Positions 1 through 6,277 are shown, counted from the first letter of the stretch. The stretch: DNA of 9,607 nt from an uncultured Bacteroidales bacterium (GCA_900319595.1 ONOZ01000209.1:1-9607), one strand, 5' to 3'. Notes: a model not told the origin generated them from the letters alone. Numbers and translations: made by a program.

Positions 1-518
1 CATTTTTCTTCGTTCACATAATCATCATTGGTCAAGTAAGGGAATAGATATATTGGTAGCATCGGTGCTTTCACTCCTTGATTTTGCAACAAGGTTTTCA
101 TATTATCCGTATGCACTATAATAGCATCCGCAAAATTAAGAACTTCTCCTTCAACCATTAAATCTTTTCCTTGCCTTAATGTCAATATATCGTGAATAAT
201 ACAATACAAGTTGCAATTTTTTTTCTTTATCTTCTTTGCAATAAATCTGAATAGAACATAATTCTGTATAGGATATTGTATCCATACATTATCTCCTGTA
301 TTGACGCTTTTTTTTACGTATTTAGACAGAACTCTATTAGTCTTAAATCCTCTTAGCAACGCGTTGGATGTTGCTTTATAGTTAATGTCAATAATCTCTA
401 CTCCTTCATTTTTTAGTAACTCTTCAACGTCCTCTCTTGCCTTTGAGGTTGCATTCATCTTTTGTTCTTGGGAAGTTACAACTATAAGATTTAATAAAAT
501 ATTTCTTCGCATAACCAT
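1..518 (-). CDS. Glycosyltransferase, probable galactofuranosyltransferase (partial, C-terminus beyond window)
   Basis: The first 172 codons are present and the gene runs off the left edge. It reads MVMRRNILLNLIVVTSQEQK at the N-terminus, followed by a conserved-looking core: WIQYPIQNYVLFRFIAKKIKKKN at about 79-101, IIHDILTLRQGKD at 107-119, and LNFADAIIVHTDNMKTLL at 127-144. A 'YP ... L.HD...LR ... N.AD.II.HN..M' layout is typical of the N-terminal Rossmann half of bacterial galactofuranosyltransferase-like enzymes (WbbI/GlfT1-like, GT-B fold). This recognition is by eye. Known for the family: transfer of a sugar, often Galf, to an undecaprenyl-linked oligosaccharide at the cytoplasmic membrane. 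The start follows the glf stop by 2 bp; a second in-frame ATG lies at 512, so 518 and 512 are both possible. The neighbouring UDP-Galf-forming enzyme makes Galf the likely donor, which is inference. Glycosyltransferase is fairly sure; the exact sugar is not. Confidence 0.8.
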   Translation of the reverse strand, partial: MVMRRNILLNLIVVTSQEQKMNATSKAREDVEELLKNEGVEIIDINYKATSNALLRGFKTNRVLSKYVKKSVNTGDNVWIQYPIQNYVLFRFIAKKIKKKNCNLYCIIHDILTLRQGKDLMVEGEVLNFADAIIVHTDNMKTLLQNQGVKAPMLPIYLFPYLTNDDYVNEEK

Positions 519-520
519 AT

Positions 521-1651
521 TTATTTTTCAAATTCATTTAATACTTTCTCAACTATCGGAGCCATATCGTAATATTTGTATTCCGCCAAGCGACCTGCAA
601 AAATTACATTTTCCTGTCCATCTGCCAACTCTTTATACTTATTATATAAAGCAGTATTTTTCTCATCATTTATCGGATAATATGGCTCAATTTTATCGTT
701 CCATTCTATTGAATACTCTTTAGAAATTACCGTTTTTTTGTTTTCATAAACTTGATTACCAAATTGTTCGAAATGCTTATGCTCAATAATTCTCGTATAT
801 GGCACTTCTCTATCGGTATAATTAACAACAGCGTTACCTTGATAGTTAGGAGTATCTAATATTTCGGTATCAAAACGAACGCTTCTGTATTCCAATTTGC
901 CGAACTTGTAATCAAAATACTCATCAATCTTGCCCGTGAAAATAATCTTGTCAGCAATCTCCTCTAACGCCTTTCTATCATCAAAGAAATTGACATTAGT
1001 TTTTGTTTCGCTATTTTGAAGCAATGCATCTATCAATTTATTATAGCCACCAATAGGGATACCCTGATAAGTATCGTTAAAATAGTTGTTATCAAAAACA
1101 AGTCTAACAGGAAGTCTGCGAATGATAAATGCAGGTAAGTCTTCACATTTTCTACCCCACTGTTTTTCCGTATAGCCTTTGATAAGTTTTTCGTAAATAT
1201 CGTCCCCAATCAATATTCTTGCCTGTTGTTCCAAATTTTGTGGCTCGGCAATACCCTCCATTTTCATTTTATCGAAAGCATTCTTACGTTGCTCGTCCAA
1301 TTTTTTCATGGCATCTTGCGGAGTCTTCACCTTCCACATCTGATAAAAGGTATTCATATTGAAAGGTAAGGAATAAAGTTCGCCTTTATAGTTAGCAATA
1401 GGACTATTTGTATATCTGTTAAACTCAACTAAGGAATTGACAAAACGCCATACCTTCTTACTTGACGTATGAAAGATATGAGCCCCATATTTATGCACGT
1501 TAATGTTTTCTATTTGCTCACAATACAGATTTCCACCCACATTTTTTCTTGTGTCAATGACAAGACACTTTTTTCCTCTTTGTGCAAGCTGATTAGCATA
1601 CATACTGCCACTTAGACCTGAGCCAACAATCAAATAATCATACTTTTTCAT
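521..1651 (-). CDS. glf: UDP-galactopyranose mutase
   Basis: This flavoenzyme interconverts UDP-galactopyranose and UDP-galactofuranose in the cytoplasm, supplying the Galf donor for surface polysaccharides. The 376-residue length is normal for bacterial Glf. Visible motifs are the FAD dinucleotide fold GSGLSG at 10-15, the acidic end of the second strand plus VGGN at 32-41, YGAHIFHT at 55-62, NMNTF at 98-102, GYTEKQWGR at 159-167, IIRRLPVR at 176-183 with FDNNYF at 186-191, YTRIIEHKHF at 285-294, and the C-terminal FAD-contacting GRLAEYKYYDM at 353-363. The conserved arginines that hold the UDP-sugar diphosphate in this family are expected within the IIRRLPVR and YTRIIEH segments, and both are intact. 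Similarity to E. coli Glf is evident along the whole length. The start overlaps the wzx stop in an ATGA (1648-1651), which suggests translational coupling. The next gene begins 2 bp after the stop. Confidence 0.97.
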   Translation of the reverse strand: MKKYDYLIVGSGLSGSMYANQLAQRGKKCLVIDTRKNVGGNLYCEQIENINVHKYGAHIFHTSSKKVWRFVNSLVEFNRYTNSPIANYKGELYSLPFNMNTFYQMWKVKTPQDAMKKLDEQRKNAFDKMKMEGIAEPQNLEQQARILIGDDIYEKLIKGYTEKQWGRKCEDLPAFIIRRLPVRLVFDNNYFNDTYQGIPIGGYNKLIDALLQNSETKTNVNFFDDRKALEEIADKIIFTGKIDEYFDYKFGKLEYRSVRFDTEILDTPNYQGNAVVNYTDREVPYTRIIEHKHFEQFGNQVYENKKTVISKEYSIEWNDKIEPYYPINDEKNTALYNKYKELADGQENVIFAGRLAEYKYYDMAPIVEKVLNEFEK

Positions 1652-3102
1652 TTATTCTTATTTAATTTTTCTTTTACAATCTCTTTAACTCTTTCTGTTA
1701 TAGGGTCTTTTGCCATAAACAATATTGATGTATAGACACAGAACCCAGATAACACCATGATAAATAATTTAATAATATAATTTATCTGTATAAAACTTTC
1801 TGCCCAAAGAACTATAGTCATAATTCCAGTTGCAAAGATATAAATAAAATGTGACCTACCAAAATATTTTAAAGGTAAAATTTTTCTACCAATTATAAAC
1901 ATACTAATAGTTACCATTGCCTCTGCAATCAGATAAGCCAATGATGCTCCATTTTGTGCAAACAATGGAATAAATATCAAACATGCAATAATATCGACCA
2001 AACACCCTAAGGTTACACATTTAATTACTTTGCTCATATGCCCTAACGGGTATAGCATTTGTATTCCCATAACATTAGATAATGCAATAAAAAATATTGT
2101 AAAAGACATTATTTGCGAAACAAGTATGGAGGGTGCAAATTCTACGCCACTTAGCAAAATCATTGCATAGGGACTTATAAAAATCAGACCCACAGACATC
2201 GGCAATGTCAAAGCAAAAGAAAAATTATAAGACTTCTGTGACATCTCTTCAAATTTTGACATATCTTTATTGGCAAGCAAATTACTCAATCGTGGTAGCA
2301 TCACATTGGCAAGAGAGTAGTTTATGGTTATTGCAGTCAAATTCAACTTCATTGCCGCGGTGTAAAATCCTGCAGTAGCGTCCGATTGGAAAAAACCTAA
2401 AAATACAGTATTCAGTTGTACATATATACTTGTTACAATATAGAATACAAAAATCTTTACTACTCCCTGTAAATGCTTAAATGGGTGTAATTCGCCTATA
2501 CTAATATATTGCAGTTTTATATAACGTCTTAATCTAAAAAAATTAAAAAGATTACTTCCCAGAACTCCAAAAACTGTAAAAACAGCATAGAAAAAAACAT
2601 CGTCTTTTGTCTTAACAAATAAAAACAGAAAAACAATACTCAAGCATCTAATGATGATACCACGAATAGTTATGTATTTGAAATCCTCAACGGCTTGATA
2701 AAACCACTCGCAACCAATAGTCGTAAAAACAATACTCAAGGACAATAGTAGAAACAAAGAAATATCGGCGTGAATCTTGGGGACAAGAACACTAAGTATC
2801 AAAACAGCAACATAGCCTACCAAAGTTAGCAAACCATGTAAAGACAATATTTCTGTTGTTACTATATTCAAGTTCTTTATATTATCTCTTACTTTTGCAA
2901 CTTCTTTAATTGCATAAAGCGGAATACCTAATGAAGAGCATAAGATTATAACATTAATTATAGATGCGAAAGAATTGACCAAACCTATACCATCTGGCAA
3001 CAATATCCTTGAAGCATACGGGAATGTTATTAGCGGCAATAGTACCTGAGTTAAGGTATTGATAAGATTAAATATATAATTAGTTTTTACACTCCTTGCC
3101 AT
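1648..3102 (-). CDS. Wzx-type polysaccharide flippase (MOP/PST family)
   Basis: A 484-residue, very hydrophobic inner-membrane protein with about 12 or more membrane segments separated by short basic loops. The N-terminus, with NYIFNLINTLTQVLLPLI and then FPYASRILLPDGIGLVNS at about 8-45, matches the opening of RfbX/Wzx O-antigen and repeat-unit flippases of the MOP (MATE-like) superfamily. Length is typical. Known role: moving undecaprenyl-diphosphate-linked repeat units from the cytoplasmic to the periplasmic face, before polymerisation by Wzy. The gene starts 1 bp after the stop of the upstream glycosyltransferase and overlaps glf by 4 bp, so it is clearly within one operon. Substrate specificity cannot be read from the sequence. 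Given glf next door, a Galf-containing unit is plausible. A teichuronic-acid or capsule-type exporter of the same family is the main alternative. Confidence 0.92.
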   Translation of the reverse strand: MARSVKTNYIFNLINTLTQVLLPLITFPYASRILLPDGIGLVNSFASIINVIILCSSLGIPLYAIKEVAKVRDNIKNLNIVTTEILSLHGLLTLVGYVAVLILSVLVPKIHADISLFLLLSLSIVFTTIGCEWFYQAVEDFKYITIRGIIIRCLSIVFLFLFVKTKDDVFFYAVFTVFGVLGSNLFNFFRLRRYIKLQYISIGELHPFKHLQGVVKIFVFYIVTSIYVQLNTVFLGFFQSDATAGFYTAAMKLNLTAITINYSLANVMLPRLSNLLANKDMSKFEEMSQKSYNFSFALTLPMSVGLIFISPYAMILLSGVEFAPSILVSQIMSFTIFFIALSNVMGIQMLYPLGHMSKVIKCVTLGCLVDIIACLIFIPLFAQNGASLAYLIAEAMVTISMFIIGRKILPLKYFGRSHFIYIFATGIMTIVLWAESFIQINYIIKLFIMVLSGFCVYTSILFMAKDPITERVKEIVKEKLNKNK

Positions 3103-3103
3103 A

Positions 3104-4027
3104 TTAGAACTTTCTTTTCATTATAAAATTTCTCATCACAAAACGCCACATCAACTGCACTTTACTTTTATACCAATATTTCATATATATCTTTTCGTCA
3201 GAAATCTTATTCCATCTAATCTCATCTTGGGGATGTTGCAACGGCAATATGGAATATGTATTATTGTTTGCTAGAAAATGATTAGGATCTTTACAATTCT
3301 CCCCTTGTTCATCAAAGCCTATGTTTGAAACCAAATTGCAGTTAGGTTCTATATTAAAACGTCTTTTTCTCCAACTATAATACAACAGTTGCATATCCCA
3401 AGTATTATACCTTTGTTTTTTCATGCTTAGAAACTTATCAATAAACACTAATCGCTCATTTTTGGCATGTAAAATAGGTTTAATGTTTTTTCTAAATTCT
3501 TTCAAAGAGTAGTCTTTCATATAAATATCATAACCCTCCAAAGTTCTTTTCCAAGCAGCCCACCCCCAAAGTTGTTGCGTATATGTAAAATAGTAAGATT
3601 CTTTTATATCCTCCTTACCTAATACATTATACCCAGATATTGTAGCAATACGGTCATCATCTTTATATTTAATCAATAATTCTGCACAATAATCAAAAAA
3701 ATCTCTATGTGCCAAACAATCATGCTCCAAGATAATACCATACTCAACATTATCAAAAAACCAAAATAAAAACTTGCTAACTGCTTTTGCTGGTCCAAGA
3801 TTTTCGTTCAAAAAATTAGTTTTTACTTCACATTCCCAATCCACCTGACTTAGTACATAATCTTGTACCTGTTTGCATTGAACGTATTCTCCTACCCTTT
3901 CCATTCTACCTCCATCGCAAGCAATAAAAAGTTGTTTAGGTTTGTAGTTTTTTATTTGAGCAAATACCCTCTCAACGACATTTAATCTATTAAATATTAT
4001 AAATAAAACTGGTACTTTATCTATCAT
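3104..4027 (-). CDS. GT-A-fold glycosyltransferase (nucleotide-diphospho-sugar transferase, HlpA-like)
   Basis: From the ATG at 4027 this encodes 307 residues. The first strand VPVLFIIFNR (5-14), ACDGGR (36-41), NENLGPAKAVS (74-84), the metal-site segment ILEHDC (99-104) and LWGWAAWKR (153-161) match the bacterial family of nucleotide-diphospho-sugar transferases related to GT2. The EHD at 101-103 sits where the metal-binding acidic motif (often EDD) is expected. There are no signal peptide or membrane segments, so it is likely a cytoplasmic enzyme acting on membrane-linked acceptors. The open frame extends upstream to an ATG at 4099, but the operon promoter (-7 element at 4055-4062) lies inside that extension. 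A purine-rich GGAAAAAA stretch lies about 10 bases upstream of 4027, and the conserved fold begins there, so 4027 is preferred. It is the first gene of the polysaccharide operon and ends 1 bp before wzx. The sugar transferred is unknown. Confidence 0.85.
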   Translation of the reverse strand: MIDKVPVLFIIFNRLNVVERVFAQIKNYKPKQLFIACDGGRMERVGEYVQCKQVQDYVLSQVDWECEVKTNFLNENLGPAKAVSKFLFWFFDNVEYGIILEHDCLAHRDFFDYCAELLIKYKDDDRIATISGYNVLGKEDIKESYYFTYTQQLWGWAAWKRTLEGYDIYMKDYSLKEFRKNIKPILHAKNERLVFIDKFLSMKKQRYNTWDMQLLYYSWRKRRFNIEPNCNLVSNIGFDEQGENCKDPNHFLANNNTYSILPLQHPQDEIRWNKISDEKIYMKYWYKSKVQLMWRFVMRNFIMKRKF

Positions 4028-4054
4028 AACAACATTTTTTCCAATTTCACTTTG

Positions 4055-4085
4055 CAAAGATACAAAAAAAAGTGAATTCTTACAA
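4055..4085 (-). promoter_or_regulatory. Bacteroidetes-type promoter of the polysaccharide operon
   Basis: The -7 box TATCTTTG lies at 4062-4055 and a -33 box GTTG (TTG core at 4085-4083) is separated from it by 20 bases. This matches the Bacteroidetes primary-sigma consensus TTTG-N19~21-TAnnTTTG. The expected transcription start near 4049 leaves a leader of about 22 bases before the ATG at 4027. The promoter overlaps the putative tRNA terminator at 4064-4095. Confidence 0.75.
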
Positions 4086-4095
4086 CGAAGAATCC
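4064..4095 (-). terminator. Putative intrinsic terminator of tRNA-Arg
   Basis: Reading the minus strand, GGATTCTT (4095-4088) can pair with AAGAATTC (4081-4074) around a six-base loop. This gives an eight-pair stem with one G-U, followed by AC and eight consecutive T (4071-4064). It lies about 30 bases after the tRNA 3' end, where a tRNA terminator would be expected. The stem is AT-rich, so its strength is uncertain. Confidence 0.5.
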
Positions 4096-4125
4096 ACAAG
4101 AATTATGAAAAATTTAACCATTTCG

Positions 4126-4199
4126 TGATCCCAGAAGGATTCAAACCTTCAACCGCTTGATCCGTAGTCAAGTACTCTATTCAGTTGAGCTATGGGACC
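4126..4199 (-). tRNA. tRNA-Arg (anticodon ACG)
   Basis: The 74-base minus-strand sequence folds into a full cloverleaf. The acceptor stem GGTCCCA/TGGGATC has seven pairs with one G-U and discriminator A at 4126. The D stem is GCTC/GAGT with a nine-base loop. The anticodon stem is CTTGA/TCAAG with loop CTACGGA. The variable loop is CGGTT, and the T stem GAAGG/CCTTC has loop TTTGAAT. The anticodon ACG (4165-4163) reads CGU, and after A34-to-inosine editing by TadA also CGC and CGA (established knowledge). CCA is not encoded and must be added. Two normally invariant bases are changed: A at position 19 (4181) and T at position 56 (4143). They complement each other, so the D-loop/T-loop contact should survive. 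The gene has its own promoter (4245-4275) and lies between the HAD gene and the polysaccharide operon. Confidence 0.97.
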
Positions 4200-4217
4200 G
4201 ATTTATTTATGAACTGC

Positions 4218-4240
4218 CCGAAATACCCTCGTTATTTCAG
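4218..4240 (-). other. Stem-loop in the tRNA-Arg 5' leader
   Basis: Minus-strand CTGAAATA (4240-4233) pairs with TATTTCGG (4225-4218) around a seven-base loop, giving eight pairs with one G-U. It begins at about the predicted transcription start and lies within the roughly 40-base leader that RNase P would remove. It may help RNase P processing or be incidental. Confidence 0.35.
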
Positions 4241-4244
4241 TTTG

Positions 4245-4275
4245 CAAAATTACTATATTTTTTAATAATCACAAA
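4245..4275 (-). promoter_or_regulatory. Promoter of tRNA-Arg
   Basis: TTTG at 4275-4272 is separated by exactly 19 bases from TAATTTTG at 4252-4245, a full match to the Bacteroidetes TTTG-N19-TAnnTTTG consensus. The start of transcription is expected near 4239, about 40 bases before the mature tRNA 5' end at 4199. Confidence 0.8.
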
Positions 4276-4311
4276 AAAAAATAAAATTTTTCTGCTGAAA
4301 ATTTATTTTTT
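4276..4311 (-). terminator. AT-only hairpin, probable terminator after the HAD gene
   Basis: The 14-base arm at 4298-4311 pairs with 4276-4290 with one bulged base, around the loop 4291-4297 (CAGCAGA on the minus strand). The arms contain only A and T, and the downstream arm ends in a run of T reading on the minus strand. The position about 110 bases after the HAD stop and directly before the tRNA -33 box fits a terminator insulating the tRNA. The structure is symmetrical enough to work from either side. An all-AT stem is weak, so this is tentative. Confidence 0.38.
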
Positions 4312-4370
4312 ATCGCATTTTATTTCTACCATTCAACAACATATATTTTTCATACTATTTTTTGCTTTTG

Positions 4371-4378
4371 CAAATATA
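4371..4378 (-). promoter_or_regulatory. Possible additional -7 promoter element upstream of tRNA-Arg
   Basis: TATATTTG followed by CA matches the TAnnTTTGCA pattern of the window's other promoters, but only a poor TATG sits at the -33 position. If active, it would start a transcript near 4365, inside the AT-rich spacer. The rest of the spacer 4200-4418 holds the tRNA leader, tRNA promoter and hairpin, and no credible gene. Confidence 0.25.
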
Positions 4379-4404
4379 AGACATTTTTTTGTAAATATCA
4401 TATC

Positions 4405-4423
4405 TATAAAAATTATTTTTATA
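4405..4423. repeat. Perfect AT inverted repeat at the HAD stop codon
   Basis: TATAAAAA (4405-4412) and TTTTTATA (4416-4423) are exact inverted copies around a three-base centre, spanning the TAA stop (4421-4419) of the HAD gene. It could be a weak terminator or RNA 3'-end stabiliser. In sequence this AT-rich it may also be chance. Confidence 0.3.
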
Positions 4424-5123
4424 ATATTTTTTCCACCTGCATGATGTCAGTTATTATCTCATCTGCAAAAGAAGAATGTGTCGGATTTCCCTGCCACCCC
4501 ATACCTTTTAACCAAACTGTAGAGCAACCTAATTGTTTTGTTGGCATAATATCTTTCTTGTAAGAATCACCTACAACTATTGTGTCCGATGGCTGTGCCT
4601 TTAATCTCTCCAAAGCATACTGCCAAAGTCGTTTATCTGGCTTGCTTATCCCTACAACGGCACTTTCTATCACATCATCAAAACAATCAAACAAAGAAAA
4701 ATCTTTCAAAACCTCATCTAAATTACCATAAAAGTTAGAAACCAACCCTATTTTGTATTCCTGTTGTAATTTTTCTAACATAGGGCGGACCTTACTCGTA
4801 TTCTGCTTTGCAAAGTCATAACAACTATCTGCAATTTCCCTTGTTTTACGATGTTCTTGTTTAATCATACCATTATTATATAGGAAATCAAATTGCAAAT
4901 CTACCTTTATAAGCAACGTATCCAAGAAATTATTCATACTTTTAATAGAACGCGTTGCTGCAATCTGCCTCTCGCCATAAACATACGCATCTCTAAGCTG
5001 TTCCTCTGCAAGAAAGGAATTATATTTCAAATGCTCTTTTGCAAAGATATGATACCAATGAATGCCATTAGTGTCAAGTGTTGCTCCGTAATCAAATATT
5101 ATAGTCTTTTCCCTGTTTTCCAT
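4419..5123 (-). CDS. HAD-superfamily hydrolase (subfamily IA-like) with altered motif I
   Basis: A 234-residue cytoplasmic protein with no signal peptide or membrane segment. HAD motifs are visible in order: motif I IIFDYGATLDT (8-18) with nucleophile D11; a helical cap region of about 20-115; motif II LVSN with S129; motif III GISKPD with K161; motif IV VVGDSYKKD with D186 and D191. Known for the family: phosphoryl transfer via an aspartyl-phosphate, usually phosphatase activity on small metabolites. Here the second motif I Asp (D+2, the general acid/base in HAD phosphatases) is Gly13, while everything else is intact. It may therefore be a slow phosphatase, a phosphonatase-like enzyme or a binding protein. 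The start lies 10 bp after the stop of the flippase-like gene, so the two are probably co-transcribed from 6186-6216. The substrate is unknown; a lipid-phosphate head group is conceivable from context only. Confidence 0.9.
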   Translation of the reverse strand: MENREKTIIFDYGATLDTNGIHWYHIFAKEHLKYNSFLAEEQLRDAYVYGERQIAATRSIKSMNNFLDTLLIKVDLQFDFLYNNGMIKQEHRKTREIADSCYDFAKQNTSKVRPMLEKLQQEYKIGLVSNFYGNLDEVLKDFSLFDCFDDVIESAVVGISKPDKRLWQYALERLKAQPSDTIVVGDSYKKDIMPTKQLGCSTVWLKGMGWQGNPTHSSFADEIITDIMQVEKIL

Positions 5124-5133
5124 ATACTTAAAT

Positions 5134-6156
5134 CTAATTTGTCCTATTGTTCTCTGAATGAAAACGTTTTATTTTTATTAAAGCCATACCTATAATTATC
5201 CATGCCAATTCACTTACTCGCGTTATTATGCCCACAACAATCCCCAAACCTCCATATACTCCCACACATTTCAAAGCAAATGCTAATGCACCTTCTCTAA
5301 TTCCAACTTGCATCGGAAAAACAAAACCTATGTTGGCAATAAGTGATGTTAGCGTTACTATAACTACGGCGTCTATAATATCAATATGACTTCCGACAGA
5401 ATACAAAATTAGTAAAATTTCCGTACATGACAAAATTCTTGATAAAGTTTCATAAAATAAACTCAAATAGAACTCTTTACGATGATAGTTATACAAATCT
5501 GTAAACTGTTTATCTGTATCTGCTATATTCTTTTTAAACCCTTCCGTCATCTTCCTTTCAACCCACTTTCCTAGAAATGGTATCCTGCAAAGAATCTTGA
5601 AAAAATTGACAATTATTCCCTTTTTATATGCCCTTATTATATATATTATTGCAATCAAACTAATACCTATAAAAAACAAAGAAGCTATAAAAACAAAACG
5701 AGGTGTCTTATAAGAATCAAAAAATATCAATAACAAAAAACCAATTATCCAAAAAACAAAATGAGATAGAATATGCATCATAGCATAATTCAAAACAGAA
5801 GAAGTCGCTCGCTTTGCACCCAAATCTTCTTTGATAGCCATAATACGATAAGGCTCTCCGCCCAATGCCATTACAGGAGTAATGTAATTTATCGCATAAC
5901 CGCTAATAGTCAAACGAAACATGCGTAGCCAAGATAACTTTTTCTTTTCCTCTTGTGTTAAATATGATAATGTTCTCCACGACATAGTATTCAAAGGGTA
6001 CATCAAAAGACGCGATAGTATGATTAGAAAAATCCACCATTTGACTTTGAGTAAATTTTCTACTAACGCCCTCCAACCCAGATTGTAAAGCATTATCGCA
6101 ATTATGATAATACCAATGCTAAAAAAGATAGCCCCTATTTTATTTTTCTTATTCAT
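5134..6156 (-). CDS. Flippase-like integral membrane protein (UPF0104 / LPG_synthase_TM family)
   Basis: A 340-residue inner-membrane protein with about eight hydrophobic segments: roughly 7-25, 39-53, 82-96, 119-143, 147-172, 228-245, 262-282 and 302-327. The PVMALGGEPYRI segment (94-105) and the C-terminal FPMQVGIREGALAFAL (280-295) are hallmarks of the UPF0104/AglD2-like family, which shares the transmembrane flippase half of lysylphosphatidylglycerol synthase MprF. The soluble aminoacyl-transferase domain of MprF is absent. Related proteins are linked to lipid or lipid-linked sugar translocation, but most members have no assigned substrate. The start at 6156 gives a basic N-terminus (MNKKNKIG) before the first membrane helix. 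A strong promoter lies 30-60 bases upstream, with an AGGA in the leader about 15 bases before the ATG. The HAD gene follows after 10 bp, making a two-gene unit. Family is confident, function is not. Confidence 0.88.
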   Translation of the reverse strand: MNKKNKIGAIFFSIGIIIIAIMLYNLGWRALVENLLKVKWWIFLIILSRLLMYPLNTMSWRTLSYLTQEEKKKLSWLRMFRLTISGYAINYITPVMALGGEPYRIMAIKEDLGAKRATSSVLNYAMMHILSHFVFWIIGFLLLIFFDSYKTPRFVFIASLFFIGISLIAIIYIIRAYKKGIIVNFFKILCRIPFLGKWVERKMTEGFKKNIADTDKQFTDLYNYHRKEFYLSLFYETLSRILSCTEILLILYSVGSHIDIIDAVVIVTLTSLIANIGFVFPMQVGIREGALAFALKCVGVYGGLGIVVGIITRVSELAWIIIGMALIKIKRFHSENNRTN

Positions 6157-6185
6157 TCAAAAAGTATCATTCCTGTAAGGACGTG

Positions 6186-6216
6186 CAAAGATACAACTTT
6201 TCTATCAATTGGCAAA
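6186..6216 (-). promoter_or_regulatory. Promoter of the flippase-like/HAD operon
   Basis: TTTG at 6216-6213, a 19-base spacer and TATCTTTG at 6193-6186 form a full Bacteroidetes promoter. Transcription should begin near 6180, giving a leader of about 24 bases to the ATG at 6156. It separates this operon from the TPR gene upstream. Confidence 0.82.
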
Positions 6217-6258
6217 ATATAAGATGGAATCCTTTAAATATTAGTAATACAAAGATTT

Positions 6259-6277
6259 AAAATAGTTCCTATAACTA
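6259..6277 (-). terminator. Weak hairpin after the TPR gene
   Basis: Minus-strand TAGTT (6277-6273) and AACTA (6267-6263) can pair around a five-base loop, followed by TTTT (6262-6259). It is 30-50 bases after the TPR stop, the right place for a terminator, but five pairs are few. Nothing else stands out in 6217-6308. Confidence 0.22.

Noticed and set aside
385..723. Plus-strand open frame of about 110 codons
   Set aside because: It lies antisense across the Galf-transferase start and the glf end, has no family resemblance and no promoter; both minus-strand genes are clearly real.
4310..4342. Minus-strand ten-codon frame (MLLNGRNKMR) with two Arg codons upstream of tRNA-Arg, suggestive of a leader peptide
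   Set aside because: It has no recognisable ribosome binding site, is not linked to an amino-acid biosynthesis gene, and such short frames are common by chance.
4157..4444. Plus-strand open frame of 95 codons across the spacer
   Set aside because: It starts inside the tRNA on the opposite strand and reads through AT-rich promoter and hairpin DNA, giving an artificial Phe/Ile-rich peptide.
4893..5195. Plus-strand open frame of 100 codons
   Set aside because: It is antisense to the HAD gene and the end of the flippase-like gene, with no family similarity.
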